Position numbers and translations under genes: made by a program. A stretch of DNA of 64,000 bases from positions 310,001-374,000 of the forward strand of contig NZ_JARHUC010000006.1 of NCBI RefSeq assembly GCF_029223255.1, in the 5' to 3' direction. This document shows, in pieces, positions 1 to 7,822 of the stretch. Below the pieces are notes generated by a model. That model searched no databases, was not told the origin of the DNA, and saw only the letters and a program-made list of their open reading frames with translations. Every line of letters starts with the position of its first letter. Position 1 is the first letter of the stretch. The DNA comes from Albimonas marina (GTDB lineage Bacteria > Pseudomonadota > Alphaproteobacteria > Rhodobacterales > Rhodobacteraceae).

Positions 1-291
1 GCCCGCCCAGTCGATCTTGCCGGCGGTGGGGTTCGACAGGCCCGCGATCAGGCGCAGCGCCGTCGACTTGCCGCAGCCCGAGGGGCCCAGCAGCGAGATG
101 AAGTCGCCCTGGCGCACGTCCAGCGACATGCCGCGCAGCGCGACCACGTCGCGCCCAAACACCTTGGTGACGTTGCGCACCGACATCAGCGGCGCGCGCG
201 CCGCGCGCTCGGCCGCGCCGGCGGGGAGGGGGGCGGCGACAGGCGCGGCGGCTCCCGCCGCCGCGCCGTGGGTCGTGGGGTCCGTGGTCAC
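1..291 (-). CDS. ABC importer ATP-binding protein (N-terminal part, runs off the left edge)
   Basis: These are the first 97 or so residues of an ABC ATPase that powers a periplasmic-binding-protein-dependent importer at the inner membrane. Read from GTG at 291, the protein opens with an Ala-rich stretch of about 35 residues, then SVRNVTKVFGRDVVALRG and the Walker A motif GPSGCGKST. The Q-loop, signature and Walker B motifs lie beyond the window. The GTG is 7 nt after the stop of the binding-protein gene, so the two are almost certainly one operon. An ATG at 186 would remove the Ala-rich extension and is closer to the usual family start; neither start has a clear Shine-Dalgarno. The substrate is unknown; the NMT1-type partner suggests a nitrate/sulfonate/pyrimidine-type importer. 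Confidence 0.88.
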   Translation of the reverse strand, partial: MTTDPTTHGAAAGAAAPVAAPLPAGAAERAARAPLMSVRNVTKVFGRDVVALRGMSLDVRQGDFISLLGPSGCGKSTALRLIAGLSNPTAGKIDWAG

Positions 292-298
292 GCCCGGA

Positions 299-1321
299 TC
301 ACTCGGTCAGCTTCTTCTTGACGTCGAGCGCGACGCCCGAGTTCGCGAAGTCCAGGCTGTAGACCTTCTCCAGGTCCAGGCCCGCCTCGACGACGCCGGC
401 CTCGACCATCTTGTCGTAGAAGTCCTTGATGGTCTCGGCGGTCATCGCGCCGATGCCCATCTCGAGCGCGTCGCCCGAGTCGACGATGCCGTATTCCTTC
501 ATCGCCTCGATCGAGAAGGCGATCTGGGCGTCGGACATGTCGGTGTTGGCCGCCTGGATCAGCGCGTTGGCCGCCGAGGGATCGCCGTAGAGGTAGTTCG
601 CCCAGCCGATGGCCGAGCCCTCGACGAAGCACTTCACCGCCTCGGGCTTCTCGTCGATGGTCTTCTGCATCGTCTCGACCGTGGTGGCGTAGGTCGAGAA
701 GCCGGCGTCGGCGATCGACCACACGTCGGGCTTGAAGCCGCCCTCGGTCTCGACCGCGAAGGGCTCGGAGGTGACGTAGCCCTGCTGGCCCGACTTCTCG
801 TCGGCGATGAAGGGCGCGGGGTTGAACGTGTAGGGCTTCCGCGTCTCGGCCTTGAAGCCGTAGGCGGTCATCATCCACTGGTAGTAGGACTGGAAGCCGT
901 TGTCGCCGATGAACAGCGTCTCGAGGTTCTTGAGGTCCTCGAAGCTCGACGCGGCGCCGGGATGGGTCAGGATGACCTGCGGCTCCTTCTGGAAGTGGGC
1001 GGCCACGACCCGCAGGGGGATGCCCTCGCGCACGGCCGAGAAGGCCTGCAGCAGGTTGCCGCCCATCGAGAAGTCGACCTTGCCCGCCAGCATCAGCGCG
1101 CGGTTGTTCACCTGCGGGCCGCCGGGGACGATGGTCACGTCCAGGCCGCAGGCCTCGTAGGTGCCGTCGGCGACGGCCTGGTAGTAGCCGCCGTGCTCGG
1201 CCTGGGCGACCCAGTTGGTGCCGAAGCTGACCTTGACCAGGTCGGCGGCGCCGGCGGGGGCGGAAAGGGCGGCGACGGAAAGGGCCGCGGCGGCGGCCGC
1301 AAGCGGAAGTCTGGAGGACAT
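299..1321 (-). CDS. NMT1/THI5-type ABC transporter substrate-binding protein
   Basis: This is a periplasmic binding protein of 340 residues that delivers a small solute to the ABC transporter encoded just downstream. Residues 1-25 form a signal peptide (MSSRLPLAAAAAALSVAAL, then APAGA before DLVKV). The mature N-terminus VKVSFGTNWVAQAEHGGYYQAVADG is the usual opening of NMT1 (SsuA/THI5-like) domains, where the protein reads as 'inhibitor-like ligand pocket' near GGYYQA. The start at 1321 is chosen because GGGAGA precedes it at good spacing and the signal peptide follows directly. The family includes binders of pyrimidine thiamine precursors, riboflavin, nitrate and sulfonates, and the sequence alone does not choose between them. 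The next gene is the ATPase, 7 nt away. Confidence 0.9.
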   Translation of the reverse strand: MSSRLPLAAAAAALSVAALSAPAGAADLVKVSFGTNWVAQAEHGGYYQAVADGTYEACGLDVTIVPGGPQVNNRALMLAGKVDFSMGGNLLQAFSAVREGIPLRVVAAHFQKEPQVILTHPGAASSFEDLKNLETLFIGDNGFQSYYQWMMTAYGFKAETRKPYTFNPAPFIADEKSGQQGYVTSEPFAVETEGGFKPDVWSIADAGFSTYATTVETMQKTIDEKPEAVKCFVEGSAIGWANYLYGDPSAANALIQAANTDMSDAQIAFSIEAMKEYGIVDSGDALEMGIGAMTAETIKDFYDKMVEAGVVEAGLDLEKVYSLDFANSGVALDVKKKLTE

Positions 1322-1713
1322 GGCGATCTCCCTCGTTGTCCGGCGACGCATATTCAAGGCTCGGCGTGCATCGCGAAAGGGGCGATCTCGCGCCTGCGGA
1401 AATTTCACGGCCCGGCGCCCGGTTTCGCGGCGCCCATGCGGTCCGGGCGCCTGAACGGGAGGCGTTGGCGTCCCGGTCTCTATCGTAAACGATTCCCCGC
1501 GAAACGGATGACGTGGCGACGCCCGGCGCACGACCGGGCGGCATCTCCGGCGAGGGCGCCGCTTCCCGCGCGCCCGCCCGCCCGCCCCGACGCCGCGCTT
1601 GACCGGCCGCCCGGCCGGGCGCAGAGGGGGCGGATGCCTCGCCTCGCGCTCTCCGCCTCCCGCCTCCGGTCCGACCTTGCCGCCGCCCGCCGCGTTCGCG
1701 CAGAGTGCGCGCG
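1322..1713. other. Intergenic region between divergent transporter genes
   Basis: This stretch of 392 bp separates the minus-strand binding-protein gene from the plus-strand EamA gene. It holds the Shine-Dalgarno of the binding protein next to 1321 and presumably promoters for both directions. No THI-box (TPP riboswitch) signature CUGAGA and no terminator hairpin were seen. The part from about 1490 to 1700 is extremely GC-rich without structure I can name. Confidence 0.5.
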
Positions 1714-2628
1714 ATGACCGCCGCGCCCCCGCCCCCGCCCCCCGCCACCACGGCCGAGGGCGGCGCCGCGCATCGCCTGCGCCTGGTCGCGCTGGGCGCG
1801 GTGGCGGCGCTGGGCTTCGGCGTCTCGTTCCCCCTCAACCACGTGGCGGTCGAGGCCGCCTCGCCCATCGCGGTGGCCATGCTGCGCGCGCTGGTGGCCG
1901 CGCCGGCGCTGGCGCTGGGCCTGCGGCTGATGGGCGTGCCGGCGCCCCGCGGGGCCCGCGCCTGGCGGGCGAGCCTGCTGCTCGGCGCGCTCTCGACCGC
2001 CATACCGTTCATTCTGCTGGCCGCGGGGCAGGCGCTGATCGGGGGCGGGCTGGGGGGCGTGGTCTTCGCCACCATCCCGATGATCGTGGTGCTCGCCGCC
2101 CCGCTGCTGCCGCCCTTCCCCAGGATCGAGGCGCGCCGACTGCCGGGCTGCGCCGTGGGGCTCGCGGGCGTGACGCTCGCCACCGGCGGCGGGGGCGAGG
2201 GGGCGGCGCTGGGCGTGGCGATGACCTTCGCGGCGGCCGCCTGCCTCGCGGTCGGCTCGATCCTGCTGCAACGCTTCCCCGACCTCGATCCCCGCTCCCT
2301 GACCCTGGGCCAGGTGACCTGCGGGGCGGCGATGCTGGTCCCCACGGCCCTGCTGTGGCCGGGGGTGCAGATCGGTCCGGCGCTCGCGCCCGTCCCGTTC
2401 GCGGCCATCGCCGCGAACGGGATCCTGTCCACCGCGGCGGCCATGTGCGCGATGTACATGCTGATCCGCGCGGCCGGCCCGGCCTCGGCCGCGACGATCA
2501 ACTTCTACACGCCGCTGATCGCCATCGTGGTCTCGGCCGCGACGCTGGGCGAGCCGCTCTCGCCCATCCTGCTGGCCGCCTTCGGGCTGGTCACCCTGGG
2601 CGCCTGGCTGGTGGCGCGCCGGCGATGA
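1714..2628 (+). CDS. EamA/DMT-superfamily transporter
   Basis: This is an integral membrane protein of 304 residues with about ten hydrophobic segments arranged as two EamA halves, typical of drug/metabolite transporters that export metabolites or amino acids. The first helix (LRLVALGAVAALGFGVSFPLNHVAV) and the second-half segment starting GVAMTFAAAACLAVGSILLQ show the internal repeat. ATG at 1714 is used; a GTG nine bases earlier is in frame but adds only three residues. No strong Shine-Dalgarno is visible. The Pro-run after the start (APPPPPPPATT) is an unusual hydrophilic N-terminus. Substrate is not predictable. It lies alone, 160 bp before the next exporter gene. Confidence 0.85.
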   Translation: MTAAPPPPPPATTAEGGAAHRLRLVALGAVAALGFGVSFPLNHVAVEAASPIAVAMLRALVAAPALALGLRLMGVPAPRGARAWRASLLLGALSTAIPFILLAAGQALIGGGLGGVVFATIPMIVVLAAPLLPPFPRIEARRLPGCAVGLAGVTLATGGGGEGAALGVAMTFAAAACLAVGSILLQRFPDLDPRSLTLGQVTCGAAMLVPTALLWPGVQIGPALAPVPFAAIAANGILSTAAAMCAMYMLIRAAGPASAATINFYTPLIAIVVSAATLGEPLSPILLAAFGLVTLGAWLVARRR

Positions 2629-2788
2629 GGCGACGCGCTGGAGCCCGCGCCCGGCCTGCATGGCGTGCATGGCAGCCAGTCCCCGCCGGCATGCCGCATC
2701 TGCGAAAAGCATCTGGCGTCGCGACAGGTTCGGCCTATACTTGTAAGGGACCCATAAGATTGCGACCGCTCAGGACCTGCCTGTTCCC

Positions 2789-4039
2789 ATGCCCATGACG
2801 ACGACCCCCGACCAGATCGACGCGCCCCGCGTGGTCCAGGCGCCCAAGTTCCCCGAATTCGTGGCCATGATGGCCAGCCTGATGGCGCTGACCGCGCTGT
2901 CGATCGACATCATGCTGCCGGCGCTGCCGCTGATCCGCGACTCCTACGGGGTGGTGGACGCCAACGCGCAGCAGCTTGTGATCACGCTCTACATGGTCGG
3001 CTTCGGCGTCGGCCAGCTGTTCTACGGCACCCTCTCCGACCGCTTCGGGCGCAAGGTGGTGCTGGGCGCGGGGCTGGCCGTCTACGCCGCCGCCGCCGCC
3101 CTGTGCCTGATCGCCCCCAGCTTCGAGGTGCTGCTGGCCGCGCGCCTGCTGCAGGGCATGGCCAACGCCGCCCCCCGCGTGGTCGCGGTGGCGGTGGTGC
3201 GCGACCTCTACGGCGGCCGCCGCATGGCCGAGGTGATGTCCTTCGTGATGACCGTCTTCATCATCGTGCCCGCCGTCGCCCCGGCGCTGGGCTCGGGCAT
3301 CCTGCTGCTGGGCGACTGGCACGAGATCTTCCTGTTCCTGGGCGTGGTGGCGATGGCGATCCTGGTCTGGACCGCCGCCCGCCTGCCCGAGACCCGGCCC
3401 CGGGAGCTGCGCGAGCCGCTGAGCCTGGCCTGGGTCGGGGCCGCCTTCCGGCAGGTCGTCGCCACCCGGCAGACCATCGGCTACACGCTCGCCACCGGCG
3501 TCGCCTTCGGCGGGATGATGGCCTACATCAACTCCGCCGAGCAGATCTACAACGAGGTCTACGAGGCCGGCGGCTGGTTCACCCTGCTGTTCGCGCTGGT
3601 GGCGCTGGCGATGGCGGGAGCGGCGATCACCAACTCGCGCCTCGTCGCGCGGCTGGGGATGCGCAAGATCGGGCACACGGCGCTGATCTGCTACGCGGCC
3701 GTGGGCGGCGTGCACATGGCGCTCGAGATGCTGCCGGGCACGCTGGCGCTGCCGGCCTTCATGGTTCTGATGATGCTGCAGCTCTACTGCTTCGGCCTGA
3801 TCATGCCCAACTTCAACGCCATCGCGATGGAGCCGCAGGGCCGCATCGCGGGCACCGCCTCGTCCTTCGTGGGCTTCGCCACCACCGGCATCGCGGCCTT
3901 CCTGGGCTGGCTGGTGGGGCAGAGCTACGACGGCACCGCGCTGCCGCTGGCGGCGGGCTACTTCGCCTTCGGCGCCGCCTCGCTGGTCATGGTGCTGGTG
4001 GTCGAGCGCGGGCGGCTGTGGGGCAGCTCCCAGGCCTGA
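2789..4039 (+). CDS. MFS multidrug exporter, Bcr/CflA type
   Basis: This is a 12-helix major facilitator exporter of 416 residues, a proton-driven inner-membrane drug pump by family. Family marks include the first helix with LTALSIDIMLPALPLI, the motif-A loop GTLSDRFGRKVVLGAG between helices 2 and 3, and RLLQGMANAAPRVVAVAVVRDLY, which is close to the RxxQG pattern of Bcr/CflA (DHA1) proteins. A second Met two codons on (2795) is an equal start candidate. A short tandem repeat and a terminator hairpin follow the stop. It may confer tolerance to chloramphenicol- or bicyclomycin-like compounds, but the substrate is inferred only from family. Confidence 0.9.
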   Translation: MPMTTTPDQIDAPRVVQAPKFPEFVAMMASLMALTALSIDIMLPALPLIRDSYGVVDANAQQLVITLYMVGFGVGQLFYGTLSDRFGRKVVLGAGLAVYAAAAALCLIAPSFEVLLAARLLQGMANAAPRVVAVAVVRDLYGGRRMAEVMSFVMTVFIIVPAVAPALGSGILLLGDWHEIFLFLGVVAMAILVWTAARLPETRPRELREPLSLAWVGAAFRQVVATRQTIGYTLATGVAFGGMMAYINSAEQIYNEVYEAGGWFTLLFALVALAMAGAAITNSRLVARLGMRKIGHTALICYAAVGGVHMALEMLPGTLALPAFMVLMMLQLYCFGLIMPNFNAIAMEPQGRIAGTASSFVGFATTGIAAFLGWLVGQSYDGTALPLAAGYFAFGAASLVMVLVVERGRLWGSSQA

Positions 4040-4052
4040 GGCCGGGCGCGAC

Positions 4053-4094
4053 GGCCGATCCACCAAGGCGAACCGACCAGGCCGAACCGACCAG
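4053..4094. repeat. Three 14-bp tandem repeats
   Basis: Three adjacent 14-bp units follow the MFS gene: GGCCGATCCACCAA, GGCGAACCGACCAG and GCCGAACCGACCAG. The last two differ at one position and the first is degenerate. They sit directly before the terminator stem and are probably slippage products. Confidence 0.6.
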
Positions 4095-4123
4095 GGGCCG
4101 CTCCGCAGGGGGCGGCCCTTCTT
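4094..4123 (+). terminator. Rho-independent terminator of the MFS gene
   Basis: Arms GGGCCGC (4095-4101) and GCGGCCC (4112-4118) are followed by TTCTT. It lies 55 bp after the MFS stop codon. Confidence 0.65.
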
Positions 4124-4237
4124 CGTGGCCGCGGGGGGCCATCCTTTTGGTCGCGGGCGGGCCCCTGCGGCGGCGGCTTTCCTCGCCGCGCGCGGCGCGG
4201 CATCTTCCGCCCGTCCATCCTGCAAGGAGCACTCCCC

Positions 4238-4618
4238 ATGGCCTTCCGACGCCACTTCTCCGGCGGTCCCTTCGAGGCGAAGATCGCCTATTGCCGCGCC
4301 GTCGAGACCGACGGCTGGATCTTCGTCTCCGGCTCCACCGGGACCGACCCCGAGACGGGGAAGATGCCCGAGAGCGTCGTCGACCAGTGCCGCAACACGC
4401 TCGCCACCATCGGCCGCGCGCTGGCGGAGTTCGGCGCGGGCTTCGAGCACGTGGTGCGCGTCCACTACATCCTGCCCGACCGCAACGATTTCGAGCCGTG
4501 CTGGCCGGTCCTGCAGGAGGTCTTCGGCGACGCGCCCCCCGCCGCGACCATGTTCGAGGCCGGCCTGATCGCGGACGGCATGAAGATCGAGATCGAGGTC
4601 ACGGCCCGCAAGCCCTGA
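4238..4618 (+). CDS. RidA family protein (enamine/imine deaminase)
   Basis: A small cytosolic protein of 126 residues from the YjgF/YER057c/UK114 family, which hydrolyses reactive 2-aminoacrylate-type enamines to keto acids and ammonia as a trimer. The strand pattern [23 protein letters not shown], the helix [27 protein letters not shown] and the strand after [23 protein letters not shown] are the family layout. The Arg that binds the substrate carboxylate in canonical RidA (in the segment ending xxRxxV) is not placed as usual here, so the exact subgroup (Rid1-7) is open. A clear AAGGAG lies before the ATG. It stands alone between the MFS gene and the convergent etf genes. Confidence 0.9.
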   Translation: MAFRRHFSGGPFEAKIAYCRAVETDGWIFVSGSTGTDPETGKMPESVVDQCRNTLATIGRALAEFGAGFEHVVRVHYILPDRNDFEPCWPVLQEVFGDAPPAATMFEAGLIADGMKIEIEVTARKP

Positions 4619-4653
4619 CGCGCAGAGGGCGGCCGGCGGGGCGGCTCTGCCGT

Positions 4654-4754
4654 CCGCTGCGCGGCCGGGACGCCCGCCCGCCGACCCCGGTCCCGTCGAT
4701 GCCGCCACCGCTGAGAGCGGGGTCGGCGGGCGGGCGAGGCGCCTCGCGCAGCGG
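4654..4754. repeat. Long imperfect hairpin between convergent genes
   Basis: Two 18-nt arms at 4671-4688 and 4719-4736 are perfect reverse complements (CGCCCGCCCGCCGACCCC). They are flanked by an outer 10-nt pair, CCGCTGCGCG at 4654-4663 and CGCGCAGCGG at 4745-4754. The structure fills the space between ridA and etfA and could act as a bidirectional terminator or be a repeat remnant. A 17-nt stretch at 4651-4667 recurs exactly at 54355-54371. Confidence 0.6.
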
Positions 4755-4794
4755 GGCGCGAGCGCCGCTCCCGACCCGCCCGCCCATCGGGGGG

Positions 4795-4828
4795 CGCAAA
4801 GAAGAAGGGCCGCCCCGGGGGGCGGCCC
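4795..4828 (-). terminator. Rho-independent terminator of etfBA
   Basis: On the minus strand a perfect 10-bp stem (GGGCCGCCCC at 4807-4816 with its complement at 4819-4828) is followed by TTCTTCTTTG. It lies just after the etfA stop codon. Confidence 0.8.
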
Positions 4829-4855
4829 TGTCGTTCGTCTCGATCCGGCGCGGGA

Positions 4856-5782
4856 TCAGAGCTTGCTCTCGAGCTCCGGCAGCACGTCGAACAGGTCCGC
4901 GACCAGGCCGTAGTCGGCGACCTGGAAGATCGGCGCCTCCTCGTCCTTGTTGATGGCCACGATGACCTTCGAGTCCTTCATGCCCGCCAGGTGCTGGATC
5001 GCGCCCGAGATGCCGACGGCGATGTAGAGCTCCGGCGCCACGACCTTGCCGGTCTGGCCGACCTGCCAGTCGTTGGGCGCGTAGCCCGAGTCCACCGCCG
5101 CGCGCGAGGCGCCCACGGCCGCGCCGAGCTTGTCGGCGACCTTCTCGACGATCGCGAAGTTCTCCTTCGAGCCCATCGCGCGGCCGCCGGAGATGATCCG
5201 CTTGGCGGAGGTCAGCTCGGGGCGATCCGACGCCGCGATCTTGTCCTCGACCCACTCGGACACGCCGGGGTTCTCGACAGCGCCGATCTCCTCGACGGGG
5301 GCCGAGCCGCCCTCGCCCGCCGCCTCGAAGTTCGCGGTGCGCACGGTCAGGACCTTCTTGGCGTCGGTCGACTTGACGGTCTGCATGGCGTTGCCGGCGT
5401 AGACCGGGCGCACGAACTCGTCGGCGCCCTTCACCTCGGACACGTCCGAGATCACCATCACGTCCAGCAGGGCCGCGACGCGCGGGGCCAGGTTCTTGCC
5501 GGCCATGGTGGCGGGGGCGACGATGGCGTCGTAGTCCCCGGCCAGCGACACGACGAGCGCCGCGGTCGGCTCGGCCAGGTTGTGGCCGAACATCGGGTCC
5601 TCGGCGCACAGCACCTTCGAGACGCCGTCGAGCTTGGCGGCCGCCTCGGCCGGGCCCTTGGCGTTCTCGCCCGCGACCAGGATCGTCACGTCGCCCAGCT
5701 GCTTGGCGGCGGTCAGGGCCTTGGCGGTGGCGTCGACGGAGAGCTCCCCGGCGAGCGTTTCGGCGATCAGCAGAACGGCCAT
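4856..5782 (-). CDS. etfA: Electron transfer flavoprotein, alpha subunit
   Basis: EtfA (308 residues, typical length) binds FAD and, with EtfB, passes electrons from acyl-CoA and other flavin dehydrogenases to ETF-ubiquinone oxidoreductase. The C-terminal FAD domain is plain: [23 protein letters not shown] and the loop [20 protein letters not shown], followed by [29 protein letters not shown]. The N-terminal domain I begins [15 protein letters not shown]. The start lies one base after the etfB stop, so translation is coupled. An acyl-CoA dehydrogenase that could feed it is encoded at about 53 kb. A terminator follows. Confidence 0.97.
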   Translation of the reverse strand: MAVLLIAETLAGELSVDATAKALTAAKQLGDVTILVAGENAKGPAEAAAKLDGVSKVLCAEDPMFGHNLAEPTAALVVSLAGDYDAIVAPATMAGKNLAPRVAALLDVMVISDVSEVKGADEFVRPVYAGNAMQTVKSTDAKKVLTVRTANFEAAGEGGSAPVEEIGAVENPGVSEWVEDKIAASDRPELTSAKRIISGGRAMGSKENFAIVEKVADKLGAAVGASRAAVDSGYAPNDWQVGQTGKVVAPELYIAVGISGAIQHLAGMKDSKVIVAINKDEEAPIFQVADYGLVADLFDVLPELESKL

Positions 5783-5783
5783 G

Positions 5784-6545
5784 TTACAGCACCCCCGCTT
5801 CGTTCTTGAGCTTCGAGATCAGCTCGTCCACGTCAGCCACCTTGACGCCGGCCTTGCGGGCGGGCGGCTCGGAGGTGGTGACGATGGTCAGCCGCGGCGA
5901 GACGTCGACGCCGTAGTCGGCGGCGGTCTTCGCATCCAGCGGCTTCTTCTTCGCCTTCATGATGTTGGGCAGCGAGGCGTAGCGCGGCTCGTTCAGGCGA
6001 AGGTCGGCGGTCACGATCGCCGGCAGCTTCACCTTCAGGGTCTGCATGCCGCCGTCGATCTCGCGGGTGACCGTGGCGGTCTCGCCCTCGATCGTGATCT
6101 CGGCCGCGTTGGTCGCCTGAGCCCAGCCCAGCAGCGCCGCCAGCATCTGGCCGGTGGCGTTCATGTCGTTGTCGATCGCCTGCTTGCCGGCGATGACCAG
6201 GCCGGGCTGCTCCTCGTCGATCACGGCCTTCAGGAGCTTGGCGACGGCCAGCGGCTCGATGTCGGTGTGAACGTCGTCGGCCGCCTCGATCAGGATGGCG
6301 CGGTCCGCGCCCATCGCCAGCGCCGTGCGCAGCGTCTCCTGGGCCTGCTTCACGCCGATCGAGACCACCACGACCTCCTCGGCCGCGCCCTTCTCCTTCA
6401 GACGGATCGCCTCTTCCACGGCGATTTCGTCGAAGGGGTTCATCGACATCTTGACGTTCGCGAGATCGACGCCCGATCCGTCCGCCTTCACGCGGGCCTT
6501 CACGTTGTAGTCGATCACGCGCTTGACGGGCACGAGCACCTTCAT
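5784..6545 (-). CDS. etfB: Electron transfer flavoprotein, beta subunit
   Basis: EtfB (253 residues) binds AMP and forms the ETF heterodimer with EtfA. The opening [16 protein letters not shown], the segment [18 protein letters not shown] and the beta-subunit signature [18 protein letters not shown] followed by MKAKKKP are diagnostic. A strong GGAGGAG precedes the ATG. The gene leads the etfBA operon; the corrinoid adenosyltransferase and twin-transmembrane genes upstream on the same strand may contribute read-through transcription, although 323 bp separate them. Confidence 0.97.
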   Translation of the reverse strand: MKVLVPVKRVIDYNVKARVKADGSGVDLANVKMSMNPFDEIAVEEAIRLKEKGAAEEVVVVSIGVKQAQETLRTALAMGADRAILIEAADDVHTDIEPLAVAKLLKAVIDEEQPGLVIAGKQAIDNDMNATGQMLAALLGWAQATNAAEITIEGETATVTREIDGGMQTLKVKLPAIVTADLRLNEPRYASLPNIMKAKKKPLDAKTAADYGVDVSPRLTIVTTSEPPARKAGVKVADVDELISKLKNEAGVL

Positions 6546-6868
6546 CGCGCGCTTCTCCTCCAGTTTCTCGGCGCGCGGGGTCTGCGCGCCGGTCCTTTCG
6601 ACGCGCCGAGCGCGCGTCGATCGTTCCCTCGGGCTCTACACCGCCTGCCGGCCGGATGGTAGGCCCGTCGTCGTCTCCGCGGCCGCTCCCGCGGGCGGGG
6701 CGGCCGAAGCGGACGCGCACGTCAACTGCGCGCCGCGAGGTAGCATCCGCCCGGCTGTGTGGCAAAGGGCGGAGGGTCGCACAAGCGCCCGCGCCCCCGG
6801 CCGCGCAAGAATCTTGCGCGGCGCTTGCGCGCACGGGCCGCCGGCGCCGTCCATGGGGCGCGCCGCGA
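6546..6868. other. Intergenic region before etfB with a perfect inverted repeat
   Basis: This stretch of 323 bp holds the Shine-Dalgarno of etfB next to 6545. At 6801-6821 there is an odd palindrome: CCGCGCAAGA, one A, then TCTTGCGCGG. With so short a loop it looks more like a protein-binding operator than a terminator, but it lies 47 bp after the adenosyltransferase stop and could also end that transcript. Nothing else coding was seen. Confidence 0.5.
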
Positions 6869-7441
6869 TCAGCGGTTCGCCCCCGGAACCCACAGAACGT
6901 CGCCCGCGCCGCCGCGGTTGGCGGCGCGCGAGGCGACGAAGAACCAGTCCGACAGGCGGTTGAGATAGACGACCGACGGCAGGTTCACCGCCTCGACCTC
7001 CGCCAGCCGCGCCGCCAGCCGCTCCGCCCGGCGCGAGACCGTGCGGCACAGGTGCAGATGCGCGGCGAGCGCCGAGCCCCCCGGCAGCACGAAGCTGCGC
7101 AGCGGCTCCAGGTCGGCGTTCATCGCGTCGATCTCGGCTTCCAACCGGTCGACCTGCGCCTGGTCCATGCGCAGGACGGGGTATTTCGCCTCGGCGTCCT
7201 TGTCCGGGTCCGGGCGGCAGAGGTCGGCGCCCAGGTCGAACAGGTCGTTCTGGATGCGGGCCAGCGCCGCGTCCATCTCGCCGGCCGCGTGCAGCCGCGC
7301 GAGGCCGACCGTGGCGTTGGTCTCGTCGACCGTGCCGTAGGCCTCGACCCGCAGGTCGTGCTTGGGCCGGCGGCTGCCGTCGCCCAGCGCCGTCGTCCCC
7401 TTGTCCCCGGTGCGGGTGTAGATCTTGTTCAGCACCACCAT
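6869..7441 (-). CDS. Cob(I)alamin adenosyltransferase, PduO type
   Basis: This cytosolic enzyme of 190 residues transfers the adenosyl group of ATP to cob(I)alamin, making adenosylcobalamin. The N-terminal ATP loop IYTRTGDKGTTALGDGSR, the segment VEAYGTVDETNATVGLAR and the C-terminal CRTVSRRAERLA with NLPSVVYLNRLSDWFFVASRAAN are the PduO-type signatures, including Arg and Asp positions that contact ATP. The small membrane protein upstream and etfBA downstream on the same strand form an arrangement I know from other Rhodobacterales. Its role is likely to supply coenzyme B12 to acyl-CoA mutases of propionate or ethylmalonyl-CoA metabolism; those mutases are not in this window. Confidence 0.95.
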   Translation of the reverse strand: MVVLNKIYTRTGDKGTTALGDGSRRPKHDLRVEAYGTVDETNATVGLARLHAAGEMDAALARIQNDLFDLGADLCRPDPDKDAEAKYPVLRMDQAQVDRLEAEIDAMNADLEPLRSFVLPGGSALAAHLHLCRTVSRRAERLAARLAEVEAVNLPSVVYLNRLSDWFFVASRAANRGGAGDVLWVPGANR

Positions 7442-7523
7442 CGGGCGCGGTCTCCCCCTCCGGCCGCGGTCCGCGCGCGGCGTTCTTCGTCGTTCCTGCC
7501 TGTTCGGCGCGGGTCGCGCGCCG

Positions 7524-7727
7524 TCAGTTCCCGGCGCGCAGCGCGGCCACGGCGATCAGGATCAGCACCACCGCCACGGCCTGGGCCAGAAGGCGGTACT
7601 GCATGATCTTGTTGGCGTATTTGCGATTGAAGTCGCCGCCCTTGGCGAAGCTGCCGACCCCGAACAGCAGGATGCCCAGCACCACCAGGCAGGCGATCAT
7701 CGCGACCCACAGAAGAGCATGACCCAT
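7524..7727 (-). CDS. Small twin-transmembrane protein
   Basis: A 67-residue inner-membrane protein with two helices: roughly residues 5-26 (LLWVAMIACLVVLGILLFGVG) and 44-64 (RLLAQAVAVVLILIAVAALRA). They are joined by a charged loop, SFAKGGDFNRKYANKIMQY, that ends in a pattern resembling HIG1-type (hypoxia-induced gene) domains. GGAGGA lies just before the ATG. It precedes the adenosyltransferase by 82 bp on the same strand. Proteins of this kind are annotated in Rhodobacterales as twin transmembrane proteins; no function is established and none can be inferred beyond the HIG1-like loop. Confidence 0.8.
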   Translation of the reverse strand: MGHALLWVAMIACLVVLGILLFGVGSFAKGGDFNRKYANKIMQYRLLAQAVAVVLILIAVAALRAGN

Positions 7728-7822
7728 GAACGGTCCTCCTTGTCGCCTCGATACCTAATGCAGTCGCCGCCCGGCGCCACCGCGCCGCGACGTCGCCCCG
7801 CATCGGGCGGCGCCGGGGCGGC

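Noticed and set aside
1322-1713. TPP riboswitch before the NMT1-type binding protein
   Set aside because: No CUGAGA or other THI-box signature on the minus strand.
17-1717. Long open frames on both strands opposite real genes (also at 288-2501, 2735-4708, 8665-9861 and many others)
   Set aside because: They are GC-rich shadows, with Arg/Gly/Ala/Pro-rich translations and no family features.
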